A DNA stretch of 64,000 nt from Polyangiaceae bacterium (GTDB lineage: Bacteria > Myxococcota_A > Polyangia > Polyangiales > Polyangiaceae), in assembly GCA_019637265.1 (NCBI GenBank), contig JAHBVY010000001.1, positions 992,001 through 1,056,000 on the forward strand, given 5' to 3'. Within the stretch, counting starts at the first letter, position 1. The number at the start of each line of letters is the position of its first letter. A program made the position numbers and the translations under genes. The notes below the pieces were generated by a model. It saw only the letters and a program-made list of their open reading frames with translations, was not told where the DNA came from and did not search any database. Positions 33,536-44,823 of the stretch are shown here, in pieces.

Positions 33536-34411
33536 ATGTGTCGGCTCTTTGGCTTCCGCAGCGTGATCCAGAGCAGCGTCCACCGCTCCCTGCTGGAAGC
33601 TGACAACGCCCTGGGTGAGCAGAGCAACCAGCACCCGGACGGCTGGGGCGTGGCGTTCTACGTGGACGGCGCGCCCCACGTGACCCGCAGCCCCACCACG
33701 GCGCTCGGCGACCAGCTGTTCCACCGCCTGAGCGGCGTGGTCTCCTCGGAGACGGTGCTCGCTCACGTGCGCAAGGCGACACAAGGTCAGAACAACGTAC
33801 TGAACTGCCATCCGTTCCAGTTCGGGCGCTGGGTGTTCGCGCACAACGGCGACATCCCCAACTTGGAGGAGCGGCGCGCCGCCTTGCTCTCGGAGGTGGT
33901 GCCCCAGCTGCGCCGCTTCATCCTCGGGGAGACCGACAGCGAGATCGTGTTCTTCATCTTCCTCACGCTGCTGCAGCGCGTGGGGCCGCTCGCGCGCCGC
34001 CACGGTGTGGAGGACGTGCTCGCGGCGCTGCGCGCGACCATCGCGCGGGTGCGGGAGGTGTGTGACGCTCATGGCGTGGAGTCCTTGCTGACCGTCATGG
34101 TGACTGACGGTGAGGTGATGGCGGCGCTCCAGGGCGGCAAGGAGCTGTACTACAGCACCTACAAGAGCCGCTGCGCCGATCGCGAGCGCTGCCCTAGCCT
34201 CTCGGCGGAGTGCGAGGCGCCCACGCAGAGCGGCTTCGTGAACCACCTGCTCGTCTCGAGCGAGCCGCTCCAAGGTGAGAACGTGTGGCAGCCGCTCGCG
34301 GTGGGCGACGCCATCGGGGTGGACTACCGGCTTCGCCTCATCATCCAGCCCAGCGCCGGCCCGCGCCACTTGCCGCTGGTCGCCGTCCCTCCGAGGCTCG
34401 CCTCCGGATGA
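33536..34411 (+). CDS. Class II glutamine amidotransferase (YafJ/EgtC-like)
   Basis: The 291-residue protein starts MCRLFGFRS, giving the N-terminal nucleophile Cys2 after Met removal. Other class II glutaminase signatures follow: SNQHPDGWGVAFY, LAHVRKATQG (Arg/Lys pocket) and NCHPFQFGRWVFAHNGDIPN. The domain releases ammonia from glutamine; the acceptor is unknown because no synthetase domain is fused. The ATGA overlap at 34408 couples it to an HTH/zinc-ribbon gene. A TGGTAGGCT box lies about 30 bases upstream as a possible -10 region. Confidence 0.88.
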   Translation: MCRLFGFRSVIQSSVHRSLLEADNALGEQSNQHPDGWGVAFYVDGAPHVTRSPTTALGDQLFHRLSGVVSSETVLAHVRKATQGQNNVLNCHPFQFGRWVFAHNGDIPNLEERRAALLSEVVPQLRRFILGETDSEIVFFIFLTLLQRVGPLARRHGVEDVLAALRATIARVREVCDAHGVESLLTVMVTDGEVMAALQGGKELYYSTYKSRCADRERCPSLSAECEAPTQSGFVNHLLVSSEPLQGENVWQPLAVGDAIGVDYRLRLIIQPSAGPRHLPLVAVPPRLASG

Positions 34412-34719
34412 CCGGCGATGGGGGCCCCGAGGCTCGCTCCGCCACGCCGCGGCGCGCGCTCGAGAGCGCCCTCCGCGAGGGCTGGCGCACGGCGCTCGAG
34501 CTCTCGCGCGCGGTGGGGCTGCCGGAGCGCGAAGTGGCGGGCCACCTCGAGCACCTGGCGCGGAGCCTCAAGGCCAGCGGCGCGAAGCTGGAGGTGACGC
34601 CCGCGCGCTGCCTCGGCTGTGACTTCGAGTTCCGTGAGCGGTCGCGACCCAAGCCCCCCAGCCGCTGCCCCCAGTGCCGCGGCGAGCGCATCACCGCGCC
34701 GCGCTTTTGCGTGCGCTAA
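34408..34719 (+). CDS. HTH plus zinc-ribbon predicted regulator (COG3357-like)
   Basis: The 103-residue protein has an N-terminal winged-helix-like part (ALESALREGWRTALELSRAV, then LPEREVAGHLEHLARSLKAS) and a C-terminal zinc ribbon with CLGCDFEF and CPQCRGERI. This order matches a small family of predicted transcription regulators found in archaea and bacteria. It overlaps the amidotransferase by four bases, so the two are coupled; a regulatory or RNA-related partnership is possible but not known. It has no signal peptide. Confidence 0.78.
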   Translation: MTGDGGPEARSATPRRALESALREGWRTALELSRAVGLPEREVAGHLEHLARSLKASGAKLEVTPARCLGCDFEFRERSRPKPPSRCPQCRGERITAPRFCVR

Positions 34720-35011
34720 AAGGCGCCGCCCGACGATGGACGCATCGCGGCGGGCCCACCCGTCGAGAGGCCGCGCGCCCAGGCGGCGATGAACGGCTCC
34801 TCAGCAGTTGGTACGCATTCGATTCCATCACAGCTGGAAACCACATCGCGATCCCCTGCATCGATAAGCCGTTAAATAAGCGCGATTTCGGCCCTGTTTG
34901 GAGTCGGCCTACAGGCCAAATGGAAAATTACGCCCCGGCTGGCGATGTCAGGCGATGTGGGTCACTGTGGGCGCCTTCGCGCTACGCGCGCCTAACTCAG
35001 GGAATCGACAC

Positions 35012-36424
35012 ATGAAAATTCGTAAGACGCTGATCGCCGTCGCCAGCCTGGCGCTGTTCGTGGGTTGCTCGGGCTCCGATGGGGCCGACGGCAAGAACGG
35101 GATCGACGGCCAGCCTGGGCAAGATGGTCGAGACGGCCAGGATGGCCAAGACGGGCAGGACGGTCAGGATGGCCAGAACAGCTCGGCCAGCGTGAGCGGG
35201 GTGTTCCCCGGCGCTGCCTTCTTGGGCCAGACGCTGGAGGTCACGCTGAGCGGCTTCGCCACCGAGTGGGACGCCAGCTCCACCCTCAGCTTCGGCGATG
35301 GCGTCACCGTGAGTGACGTGCGCGTCGCCAGCCCCACCGCGCTGATCGCGACGATTCAGATCGGCATGGGTGCCGCCGAGGGTCGCCGTGACGTCCGGGT
35401 GACGAGCGGCAGCGAGGAGCTGGTTTACACGGGTGGCTTCCAGATAAGCTCCCCGGTTGCCGTCGACGTGCTCACCACCGCCGCCCAGGGCAGCATCGCG
35501 CTGGTGGAGGTGACCAACCTCGATCGCTCGCGCCCCTTCGACACCACCACGGCGGGCGATGGCTTCTTCGAGCCCTTCAGCTTCCCCAACGTCGACGTCC
35601 TCGCCCCGACTGGCACCGTCTTCCAGGTGGACAACGTGACCCCCAACACGATCACTGGGCTCCTGCTGATCGACGGGGATCGCGCGCCTGGGGCCATCCC
35701 GCTGACCGTGGTGAGCGGCACCGGGAGCAGCCCGGACACCTACCCCGCCCCGGACGCGGTGGACATCGCCGCGCGCAGCGCGACCGAGTTCGACGCTGAC
35801 CACACGGTGAGCAGCCTCGCCTCCTTCGATACGGAGTACCTGCGATTCGCGCCAGCCGCCTCGGGCACCCACATCATCACGCTCACCGCGAGCGCTGGCC
35901 GGCTCGTGGGGCTCGGGAGCACCGGCCGCTTCGCTGACCTCTCGGGCGTAGCCACTCAGGTCACGCACGTTGGGGAGAGCTTGCACGCGCTCTTGTGGAA
36001 CACGGGCAGCACGACGCTCTCGAACGTTTCCATCACGAGCGAGGCGATCGCCGCGACCCTGTTCACCGAGGCCGAGCCGAACGACAGCGACGCGGACGCC
36101 GGCGCGATCACGCTGCCCGCCGTGGTGCAGAACGCGTCCTTCTCGAGCCCGACGGACCAAGACTGGTTCAGCTTCACCGCCACCACCGCAGACGTGGGCA
36201 AGACGCTCCGCATCGCCACCACCGGCAACCCGCGCACCGACACGATAATCGAGGTGCATGACGCGGGCGGCTTGATAGCCGCGTCGGATGACCTAGTCTA
36301 CCTGGACACCCTCACCCTCACCATCACGCAGGAGGGCGAGCACTGGGTGGTCATCCTCCCCTCTGACTCTGGCTTCTACGAGCCCGCCTACAACACCTAC
36401 GGCATGTACGCGTACCTCGACTGA
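35012..36424 (+). CDS. Lipoprotein with collagen-like repeats, IPT-like and PPC domains
   Basis: The 470-residue product has a signal with lipobox FVGCSG, then a short collagen-like Gly-X-Y run (about 22-54) rich in GQDGQDGQD, as in many bacterial collagen-like lipoproteins. Residues about 60-145 look like an IPT/TIG Ig-like domain and the C-terminus (EAEPNDSDADAGA through DQDWFSFTA) matches a PPC-type secreted beta domain. It is probably cell-surface exposed. The 290 bases upstream are AT-richer than the rest. A strong terminator follows at 36494. Confidence 0.82.
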   Translation: MKIRKTLIAVASLALFVGCSGSDGADGKNGIDGQPGQDGRDGQDGQDGQDGQDGQNSSASVSGVFPGAAFLGQTLEVTLSGFATEWDASSTLSFGDGVTVSDVRVASPTALIATIQIGMGAAEGRRDVRVTSGSEELVYTGGFQISSPVAVDVLTTAAQGSIALVEVTNLDRSRPFDTTTAGDGFFEPFSFPNVDVLAPTGTVFQVDNVTPNTITGLLLIDGDRAPGAIPLTVVSGTGSSPDTYPAPDAVDIAARSATEFDADHTVSSLASFDTEYLRFAPAASGTHIITLTASAGRLVGLGSTGRFADLSGVATQVTHVGESLHALLWNTGSTTLSNVSITSEAIAATLFTEAEPNDSDADAGAITLPAVVQNASFSSPTDQDWFSFTATTADVGKTLRIATTGNPRTDTIIEVHDAGGLIAASDDLVYLDTLTLTITQEGEHWVVILPSDSGFYEPAYNTYGMYAYLD

Positions 36425-36493
36425 CGCGTGACGCCGTAGCGGCGCAGCGCCATCACAGCGCCGAGCCGCACGACACCGTGTTCTCCACGGCAC

Positions 36494-36525
36494 CGGGCTC
36501 TGTTTCCTTGAGGAAACGGAGCCCG
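36494..36525 (+). terminator. Hairpin terminator after the collagen-like lipoprotein gene
   Basis: CGGGCTCTGTTTCC pairs with GGAAACGGAGCCCG (one T-G pair) around TTGA and is followed by TCGTGTTTC. It lies between convergent genes. Its tip contains the TTTCC-TTGA-GGAAA motif (36503-36516) seen twice more in the window. Confidence 0.75.
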
Positions 36526-36549
36526 TCGTGTTTCATCGCTCGTTGGCCG

Positions 36550-37761
36550 CTACCGGCTCAGCAGCGTGCGGGCGATCTGCGACACCTGGATCTCATCCGT
36601 GCCGCCGTAGATCTGCAGCACCTTGGCGTCGCGCGCGAGCTGCTCCACCTGGAACTCGGCCATGTAGCCGTTGCCGCCGAACAGCTGCACCGCCTCCAGC
36701 GCGACCTCCATCGCCGCGCCGGCGGTGTAGAGCTTGCAAGCGGAGGCCTCCGCGAGATCCATGCTCTTGCCGGCCTCCGCCAGCTCGATGATGCGGTAGA
36801 CGAGGTTCTGGATGTTCATCCGCGCCACCTCCATCTTCGCCAGCTTCAGCTGGATCAGCTGAAACTCACCGATGGGTCGCCCGAAGGCCACGCGCTCCTG
36901 GGCGTACGCCGTGCTGAGCATGAGGCACTGCTCCACGATGCCGAGCGCCATCGCCGCGACGCCGGTGCGCTCCGCCGTGAAGGTCTCCTTGGCGCCCGCG
37001 CGAGCGCTGGTGTCCTCGGTCTCGCCGAGCAGCTGATCGCGCCCGACGCGCACGTCCTCCAAGAACAGCTCCCCCGTGGGGGACGAGTGCATGCCCATCT
37101 TGCGGAGCGGTTTGCTCTGCGTGAGGCCGGGCGTGCCGCGGTCGAGCACGAAGCTCACCACCTTGCGGGCGCTCTCCGCCTCACCCGTGTCGAGCTTACA
37201 GATGAACACGAGGGTGTCCGCGTAGGGCCCATTGGTGATGAAGGTCTTGGAGCCGTTCAGCACGTAGCCATCACCATCGCGCCGCGCGGTCGCCTTCATG
37301 CCCCCGAAGGCATCGGAGCCGCTGCCGGGCTCCGTGATCGCCCAAGCGCCGATCTTGTCGAGGGTGAGCAGATCGAGCGCCCAGCGCTCCTTCTGAGCGC
37401 GCGTGCCCTTCTTCATGATGGCGCCCGCCGTCAGCCCCACGCTCACCCCCAGCGCCGTCACCATCCCGGGGCAGTAGCGGCTCAGCTCGATCACCGGGAG
37501 CAGCTGGAGCGCCACCGCGTCGCCTCCCCCGCTCCGCGGCTCGTCGCTCTTCGATTCGCCCCGCTCGGCGCGCCTGAGCTCCGCGTGGAAGCGCTGCTTG
37601 CCCATCTCCTTCAGACCGAAGGTCGCGAACAGCTTGCGCAGCACGCCGTACGGCGGCTCATCGCCGTGCTCGAGCGCCTCGAGGTTGGGGCGGATCTCCG
37701 CCTCCACGAACCGCCTCACGAGCTCTCGGATTTGAAGGTGCTGCTCGCTCCACTCGATCAT
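36550..37761 (-). CDS. Acyl-CoA dehydrogenase
   Basis: The 403-residue protein has the standard length and fold: an N-terminal helical domain, the FAD/substrate loop GAWAITEPGSGSDAFGGM, TFITNGPYADTLVFI, GMHSSPTGELFLEDVRV, FGRPIGEFQLIQLKLA and the C-terminal YGGTDEIQVSQIARTL. It oxidises an acyl-CoA thioester at C2-C3 with FAD. The start at 37761 is chosen for the GGAGG upstream. It is divergent from the next dehydrogenase pair, so the three may be controlled together. Confidence 0.92.
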   Translation of the reverse strand: MIEWSEQHLQIRELVRRFVEAEIRPNLEALEHGDEPPYGVLRKLFATFGLKEMGKQRFHAELRRAERGESKSDEPRSGGGDAVALQLLPVIELSRYCPGMVTALGVSVGLTAGAIMKKGTRAQKERWALDLLTLDKIGAWAITEPGSGSDAFGGMKATARRDGDGYVLNGSKTFITNGPYADTLVFICKLDTGEAESARKVVSFVLDRGTPGLTQSKPLRKMGMHSSPTGELFLEDVRVGRDQLLGETEDTSARAGAKETFTAERTGVAAMALGIVEQCLMLSTAYAQERVAFGRPIGEFQLIQLKLAKMEVARMNIQNLVYRIIELAEAGKSMDLAEASACKLYTAGAAMEVALEAVQLFGGNGYMAEFQVEQLARDAKVLQIYGGTDEIQVSQIARTLLSR

Positions 37762-37908
37762 GTCGTGTCCTCCTCGGGCCAGCATGATGCATGAAGCCGC
37801 CTTGGCCTCCAAGGCGCCGGGGAAGGCGCCGCGCTGCCGTCGGCTCACCCGCAGCCGCTCGCCGATTCGAGCACGAAAACGGGCACCCGCTTGGCGTGTC
37901 AGCCCTGG

Positions 37909-37914
37909 TAGGCT
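37909..37914 (+). promoter_or_regulatory. -10-like TAGGCT, leaderless start
   Basis: TAGGCT (within TGGTAGGCT) is followed by seven bases and then the ATG at 37922. No Shine-Dalgarno site fits in the gap. Confidence 0.5.
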
Positions 37915-37921
37915 CCCGCGC

Positions 37922-39142
37922 ATGAGTCGCTACGAGCCCGCAGAGTCCGAAGAGCTAGCGGCCTTCCGCGCGGAAGTGAAGGCGTGGATCGCCACGAACC
38001 AGCCCCCGAAGCCGAGCTTCAAGCTGCCGCTCAGCTTCCTCGAGGTGGAGTCGGAGGAGCAGTTTCGCTACCTGCGCGCTTGGCAGCGGAAGGTGTACGA
38101 GGCGGGCTACCTCGGGTTCGACGTCCCCAAGGAGTACGGCGGCCAAGGCGTGAGCCTCGACAAGCACCGCGTGGTGGCGCAGGAGCTGGCGCGCGCCAGG
38201 GCGCCCTTCATGGTCAACCTGATCGCGCTGCAGTGGGCGGGGCCGACCATCCTCGCCTTCGGCACCGAAGAGCAGAAGCAGCGCTTCCTCCCGGGGATCC
38301 TCAGCGCCGACGACATCTGGTGCCAAGGCTTCAGTGAACCGGGCAGTGGCTCTGACTTGGCTAGCCTGCGCGCCGTGGCGGTGCCCAGCGAGGACGGCTA
38401 CCGCGTGACGGGGCACAAGGTGTGGACCACCCTGGCGCACTTCGCGAAATTCATGATCTTGATGGCGCGCACCGACCCCGCAGCGGGAAAATACGCCGGC
38501 ATCTCCTACTTCCTTTTCCCGATGGATACGCCTGGCGTCACCATCCAGCCGCTCGTCAAGATGAGCGGCGAGGGCGGCTTCAATCAGGTGATCTTCGATG
38601 AGGCGCCGATGCCGAAGGACGCCTTGCTCGGCGCCGAGGGCGAGGGCTGGAACATCGCCATGGCCACGCTCATGTTCGAGCGCGGCGCTGGCGAGGGCGT
38701 GGGGCGGGAGCGCGCGGCGGGCTTCGTGGAGCGCGCCGGGGCGCTGGCAGCGCTCGCCGCGAGCACCACGCGTGATGGACGGCCCGTCAGTGAGGATCCA
38801 GTGTTTCGCGATCGCGCGGTGCAGGCCTGGATCGAGGCGCAGGCGATGGCGCTGGCCGCGGCGCGCAGCGAAGCGCCCGCGTTGAACGCCGAGCGCCCGA
38901 TGGCGCTGCCGCTGATGAACAAGCTGGTGATGAGCGAGTGGGCGCAGCGCCTGGCGGAGCTCGGCTGCGAGGTCTTGGGCCCGGAAGCGGCGCTCTGGGT
39001 CGGCGATCCCCACGCGCCGGACGACGGCGACTGGCCGCGCGCCTTCATGAACAGCTTCGGCATGACCATCGGCGGCGGCACCAGCGAGATCCTCCGCAAC
39101 ATCATCGGCGAGCGCGTGCTCGGCCTCCCCAAGAGCAAGTGA
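37922..39142 (+). CDS. Acyl-CoA dehydrogenase, larger subunit of a probable pair
   Basis: The 406-residue protein has IWCQGFSEPGSGSDLASLRA, GHKVWTTLAHFAKFMILMAR, LATLMFERGAGEGVGRERA-type sequence and the C-terminal GGGTSEILRNIIGERVLGLP. Sequence style matches the FadE17/FadE28-type enzymes that work as alpha2-beta2 tetramers with a smaller relative in sterol or branched acyl-CoA breakdown. The next gene, a second dehydrogenase starting three bases after the stop, would be the partner. This pairing is inferred from order and length. Confidence 0.88.
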   Translation: MSRYEPAESEELAAFRAEVKAWIATNQPPKPSFKLPLSFLEVESEEQFRYLRAWQRKVYEAGYLGFDVPKEYGGQGVSLDKHRVVAQELARARAPFMVNLIALQWAGPTILAFGTEEQKQRFLPGILSADDIWCQGFSEPGSGSDLASLRAVAVPSEDGYRVTGHKVWTTLAHFAKFMILMARTDPAAGKYAGISYFLFPMDTPGVTIQPLVKMSGEGGFNQVIFDEAPMPKDALLGAEGEGWNIAMATLMFERGAGEGVGRERAAGFVERAGALAALAASTTRDGRPVSEDPVFRDRAVQAWIEAQAMALAAARSEAPALNAERPMALPLMNKLVMSEWAQRLAELGCEVLGPEAALWVGDPHAPDDGDWPRAFMNSFGMTIGGGTSEILRNIIGERVLGLPKSK

Positions 39143-39145
39143 GCC

Positions 39146-40312
39146 ATGCAAGACGTCACCTCCCTGATCCCCCCCGTCCCCCACGCCTTCGGCTTCACCA
39201 CCGAGCACGCGCTCACCCGCCAGCAGGCGCGGCGTTTCCTTGAGGAAAACAGTCCGCGGGAGCACGCGCGCGCGCTGCACGACGACCGCCTGGGCTACGA
39301 CCCGGCGCTCTACCGCCGCGTCCTCGAGCTCGGGTGGCTGGGGCTGACCTTGCCAGAGTCCTACGGCGGCGCCGGGCTCGACCACCTCCACCTGATGCTG
39401 CTCTGGGAGGAGCTCGGGCGCGCGCTCACGCCGAGCCCGCTGTTCGGCGCGCTCTTGGCGACCCACGCCATCAGCCTGAGCCGCCACGAGGCGCACCGCG
39501 GGCGCTGGCTCCCGGAGGCGCTGAGCGGCGAGCTGATCCCCACATTCGCCTTCGGCGAGCCCAAAGGCGCCTGGGGGCCTCGTCAGGTGAGCTGCCGAGC
39601 GGAGCCCAAGGACGGCGCCTGGCAGCTCACCGGGGTGAAGGCCCACGTGCCGTTCGGCGCCAGCGCGACGCTCGCGGTGGTGCCCGCCGTGGACCACCGC
39701 GGCGAGGTGGGCCTGTTCGTGCTCGATCTGCCGTCGGCGGGCGTGGAGCGTGAGCCAGAGCTCAGCGTGGACAGCACACGACGGAGCGCGCGCCTGGTGC
39801 TAAGCCGCGCGCGGGTGCCGCACGATCGCCGGCTCCAGGGGGATGGCGCGCGGATCTTCACGCAGGTGTGCACCCTCGGCTACGCCGTGCTCGCGGCGGA
39901 GATGGTGGGCGCCGGCGAGCAGGTGCTGGAGCTCACCCGCTCCTACGCCACCACCCGCGAGCAGTTCGGGCGCGCCATCGGCTCCTTCCAGGCGGTGAAG
40001 CACCCCATCGTCAACATGCTGTGTCAGCTCGAGCTGGCGCGCAGCTTGAGCCTCGGCGCCGGCGCGGCGCTCAGCGACTCACGGCTGATCGACCAGCCGG
40101 AGGTGGCCGAGCGCGCCGCGCGCATGGCGAAGGCCTACGGCGAGCAGATGCTCTCTCACGCGGTGCAGAAGGGCGTGCAGCTCCACGGCGGCTTCGGCTT
40201 CACCTGGGAGTGCGACGTGCAGCTCTACTTCAAGCGCATGCTGTGGACGCGCGCGACGCTGGGGGACGCCACGCACCACAAGGCGGCGCTCGCGGCGGCG
40301 CTGTTCGCCTGA
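39146..40312 (+). CDS. Acyl-CoA dehydrogenase, smaller subunit of a probable pair
   Basis: The 388-residue product keeps the fold (YGGAGLDHLHLMLLWEELGR, VKAHVPFGASATLAVVPAV, YATTREQFGRAIGSFQAVKH, VQLHGGFGFTWECDVQLYFK) but lacks the usual SEPGSGSD loop, reading FAFGEPKGAWGPRQVS instead. That divergence fits a partner subunit of the FadE29/IpdE2 kind. It starts three bases after the previous gene. Codons 30-34 contain the TTTCC-TTGA-GGAAA palindrome. A GTCAG-N5-CTGAC palindrome begins three bases after the stop. Confidence 0.88.
   Translation: MQDVTSLIPPVPHAFGFTTEHALTRQQARRFLEENSPREHARALHDDRLGYDPALYRRVLELGWLGLTLPESYGGAGLDHLHLMLLWEELGRALTPSPLFGALLATHAISLSRHEAHRGRWLPEALSGELIPTFAFGEPKGAWGPRQVSCRAEPKDGAWQLTGVKAHVPFGASATLAVVPAVDHRGEVGLFVLDLPSAGVEREPELSVDSTRRSARLVLSRARVPHDRRLQGDGARIFTQVCTLGYAVLAAEMVGAGEQVLELTRSYATTREQFGRAIGSFQAVKHPIVNMLCQLELARSLSLGAGAALSDSRLIDQPEVAERAARMAKAYGEQMLSHAVQKGVQLHGGFGFTWECDVQLYFKRMLWTRATLGDATHHKAALAAALFA
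39235..39248. repeat. TTTCC-TTGA-GGAAA palindrome inside a gene
   Basis: The 14 bases are identical to 36503-36516, the tip of a terminator hairpin, but here they lie in coding sequence. A third copy, with CTGA, is at 43447. Confidence 0.8.
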
Positions 40313-40314
40313 AG

Positions 40315-40329
40315 GTCAGCTAAGCTGAC
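40315..40329. repeat. GTCAG-N5-CTGAC palindrome, copy 6
   Basis: GTCAGCTAAGCTGAC begins three bases after the dehydrogenase stop. A degenerate copy (GTCAGCCAACCGACT) follows about 40 bases on. Confidence 0.88.
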
Positions 40330-40412
40330 TGGACGCCGCGCTCAGGGGACGCGCGGTGCTCCCCTGAAAGTCAGCCAACCGACTGGATGCCGTGCTCAGG
40401 GGACGCGCGGTG

Positions 40413-40580
40413 CGACCCAACCGGCTCTTCAGCCCCTTTGAGCGCCGCGCGAAGCTCTTCAGGGCAGCATGGGGACACGCATGAGGTCGACGACCGTGAT
40501 TCCAGCGGTGCCCTGCGCCAAACAGCGTGTCTCGAAAGCCTGGGTTGTGATCTAGGAAGGAGTGCACCCCCCCAAAAAAA
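40413..40580 (-). repeat. Composite intergenic repeat, copy A
   Basis: Read on the minus strand: a T-run and G-run (40567-40580), GGGTGCACTCCTTCCTAG, then about 60 variable bases, ATCACGGTC-x-TCGACCTCATG, and CTGAAGAGCCGGTTGGGTCG. The same blocks in the same order and nearly the same spacing occur on the plus strand at 44568-44730. The two copies flank uvrA and the crotonase in opposite orientation. Confidence 0.75.
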
Positions 40581-40599
40581 CGCAAGCCACCGCACCAAG

Positions 40600-43569
<2,970 letters not shown>

Positions 43570-43680
43570 CCGCTGCTCCTCACGCGCGAGCATCCGAGAG
43601 AAGCAGCCGCCGCGCCACCAAAATCTGATCTTTTGTTCAGTATCGTACCCGTAACCACTCGAAAAGCCGCGCCAACGACG

Positions 43681-44478
43681 TCAGCGCTCTCGGTCTCGGA
43701 ACTCCGGGGCGCGCTTACTCAGCTTGGCGGTCACCGCCTCCAGCTGGTTCGTGCTGCCAATCAGGCGACGTTGGAGCGTCGCCTCGAGCTCGAGCCCCGC
43801 GGCGTGGTCCAGCTCCCGCGCGCGATGGATCAGCTGCTTCCCGAAGGCGATGGCGTCCGGCGACTGCGCGGCGATCTGCCGCGCGAGCTCCCGCGCGGCG
43901 GCGAGCGGATCGTCAGCGACCCGTGTCACTAACCCGAGCTGCGCCGCCTCCGCCGCGCCCAGCACCCGACCCGAGAACACCAGCTCGCACAGCACGTCGG
44001 TGCGCACCAAGCCGAGGAGGCTCCGAGTGCCGCTCATGTCCGGCACCAGCCCCCACGCGATCTCCATGATGCTGAGCTGGGCGTCCGGCGCCGCGATGCG
44101 AAGGTCAGCTCCCAAGGCTATCTGGAGCCCACCACCGAACACGTGCCCCTGGAGCGCCGCCACCACCGGCACCTCGAGCTCCCGCCAGATCCAAGCCGCG
44201 CGCTGGGCACGGTTCGCCGGGCTGCCTTCCCGCTCGAACATCCGCGCTTGCGCCCCCTCACCCAGGGCCGCGAAGCTCATGAAGTCGAGCCCCGCGGAGA
44301 ACGAGCGCCCCTCACCGCGCAAAACCACGGCTCGCACGTCCGCGCGCGCCCCGAGCTGCTCACCAACCGCCACCAGCCCCTCGAGCAGCTCGAGATCCAG
44401 CGCGTTCAGCTTCTCTGGGCGGTTCAGCCACACCTCGGCGACCCGCTCCGACACCTCGAACCCCACTCGCTCGCTCAT
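43681..44478 (-). CDS. Enoyl-CoA hydratase/isomerase family protein (crotonase)
   Basis: The 265-residue protein has the crotonase core: LNRPEKLNALDLELLEGLVA, VLRGEGRSFSAGLDFMSF, VAALQGHVFGGGLQIALGAD and AAPDAQLSIMEIAWGLVPDM with the Glu of the active-site region. The last motif resembles dienoyl-CoA isomerase-type members, but the reaction is not certain. The start at 44478 has GGAGG upstream. It lies 111 bases from uvrA and, with uvrA, between the two inverted composite repeats. Confidence 0.9.
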   Translation of the reverse strand: MSERVGFEVSERVAEVWLNRPEKLNALDLELLEGLVAVGEQLGARADVRAVVLRGEGRSFSAGLDFMSFAALGEGAQARMFEREGSPANRAQRAAWIWRELEVPVVAALQGHVFGGGLQIALGADLRIAAPDAQLSIMEIAWGLVPDMSGTRSLLGLVRTDVLCELVFSGRVLGAAEAAQLGLVTRVADDPLAAARELARQIAAQSPDAIAFGKQLIHRARELDHAAGLELEATLQRRLIGSTNQLEAVTAKLSKRAPEFRDRER

Positions 44479-44823
44479 CGTCACGCCTCCAGCCACGAGT
44501 GGTGGCGCATCCACGCCCCCGCAACAAGCCCCCGACGCCCGATCGGAGCGCCCTCAGCGTTTCGATCGGGGGGGTGCACTCCCTCCTAGTGCGCGCTGTC
44601 GTCACCTGGAAGATGCTGTTCATACGCCGCACGTCGCTCGGATCACGGTCCTCGACCTCATGGGCGTCTTCGTGCGGCCTTGAAGGAGCGCTTTACAGAG
44701 CCTTGAGGCGTTGAAGAGCTGGTTGGACGGGTAGTCACTGCGTCGTAACGCACGCAGCCCCTGGTGCTCGAGCGCCTCGCGCCTTAGACCTCGCCCGCCG
44801 GTGCGAGCCGGCAGAGGGCCAGC
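44479..44823. other. Gene-free stretch carrying composite repeat copy B
   Basis: Between the divergent crotonase and serine acetyltransferase genes. Apart from the repeat (44568-44730) I see no gene, clear promoter or hairpin. A short frame reading through the repeat is probably not coding, because copy A does not preserve it. Confidence 0.65.
44568..44730 (+). repeat. Composite intergenic repeat, copy B
   Basis: It starts GGGGGGGTGCACTCCCTCCTAG (one change in its first 22 bases from copy A), keeps ATCACGGTC-x-TCGACCTCATG in the middle and ends TTGAAGAGCTGGTTGGACGG, a block found again at 54530 with one difference. Confidence 0.75.

Noticed and set aside
33062-33627. Two overlapping frames in the gap before the amidotransferase gene
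   Set aside because: They run through the dispersed repeat, lack ribosome sites and match nothing.
37955-39697. 580-codon minus frame across the dehydrogenase pair
   Set aside because: Both plus-strand dehydrogenases are complete, with their family motifs.
40316-40585. Possible 89-residue protein encoded by repeat copy A
   Set aside because: Copy B does not keep the frame; the shared blocks are conserved as DNA, not as protein.
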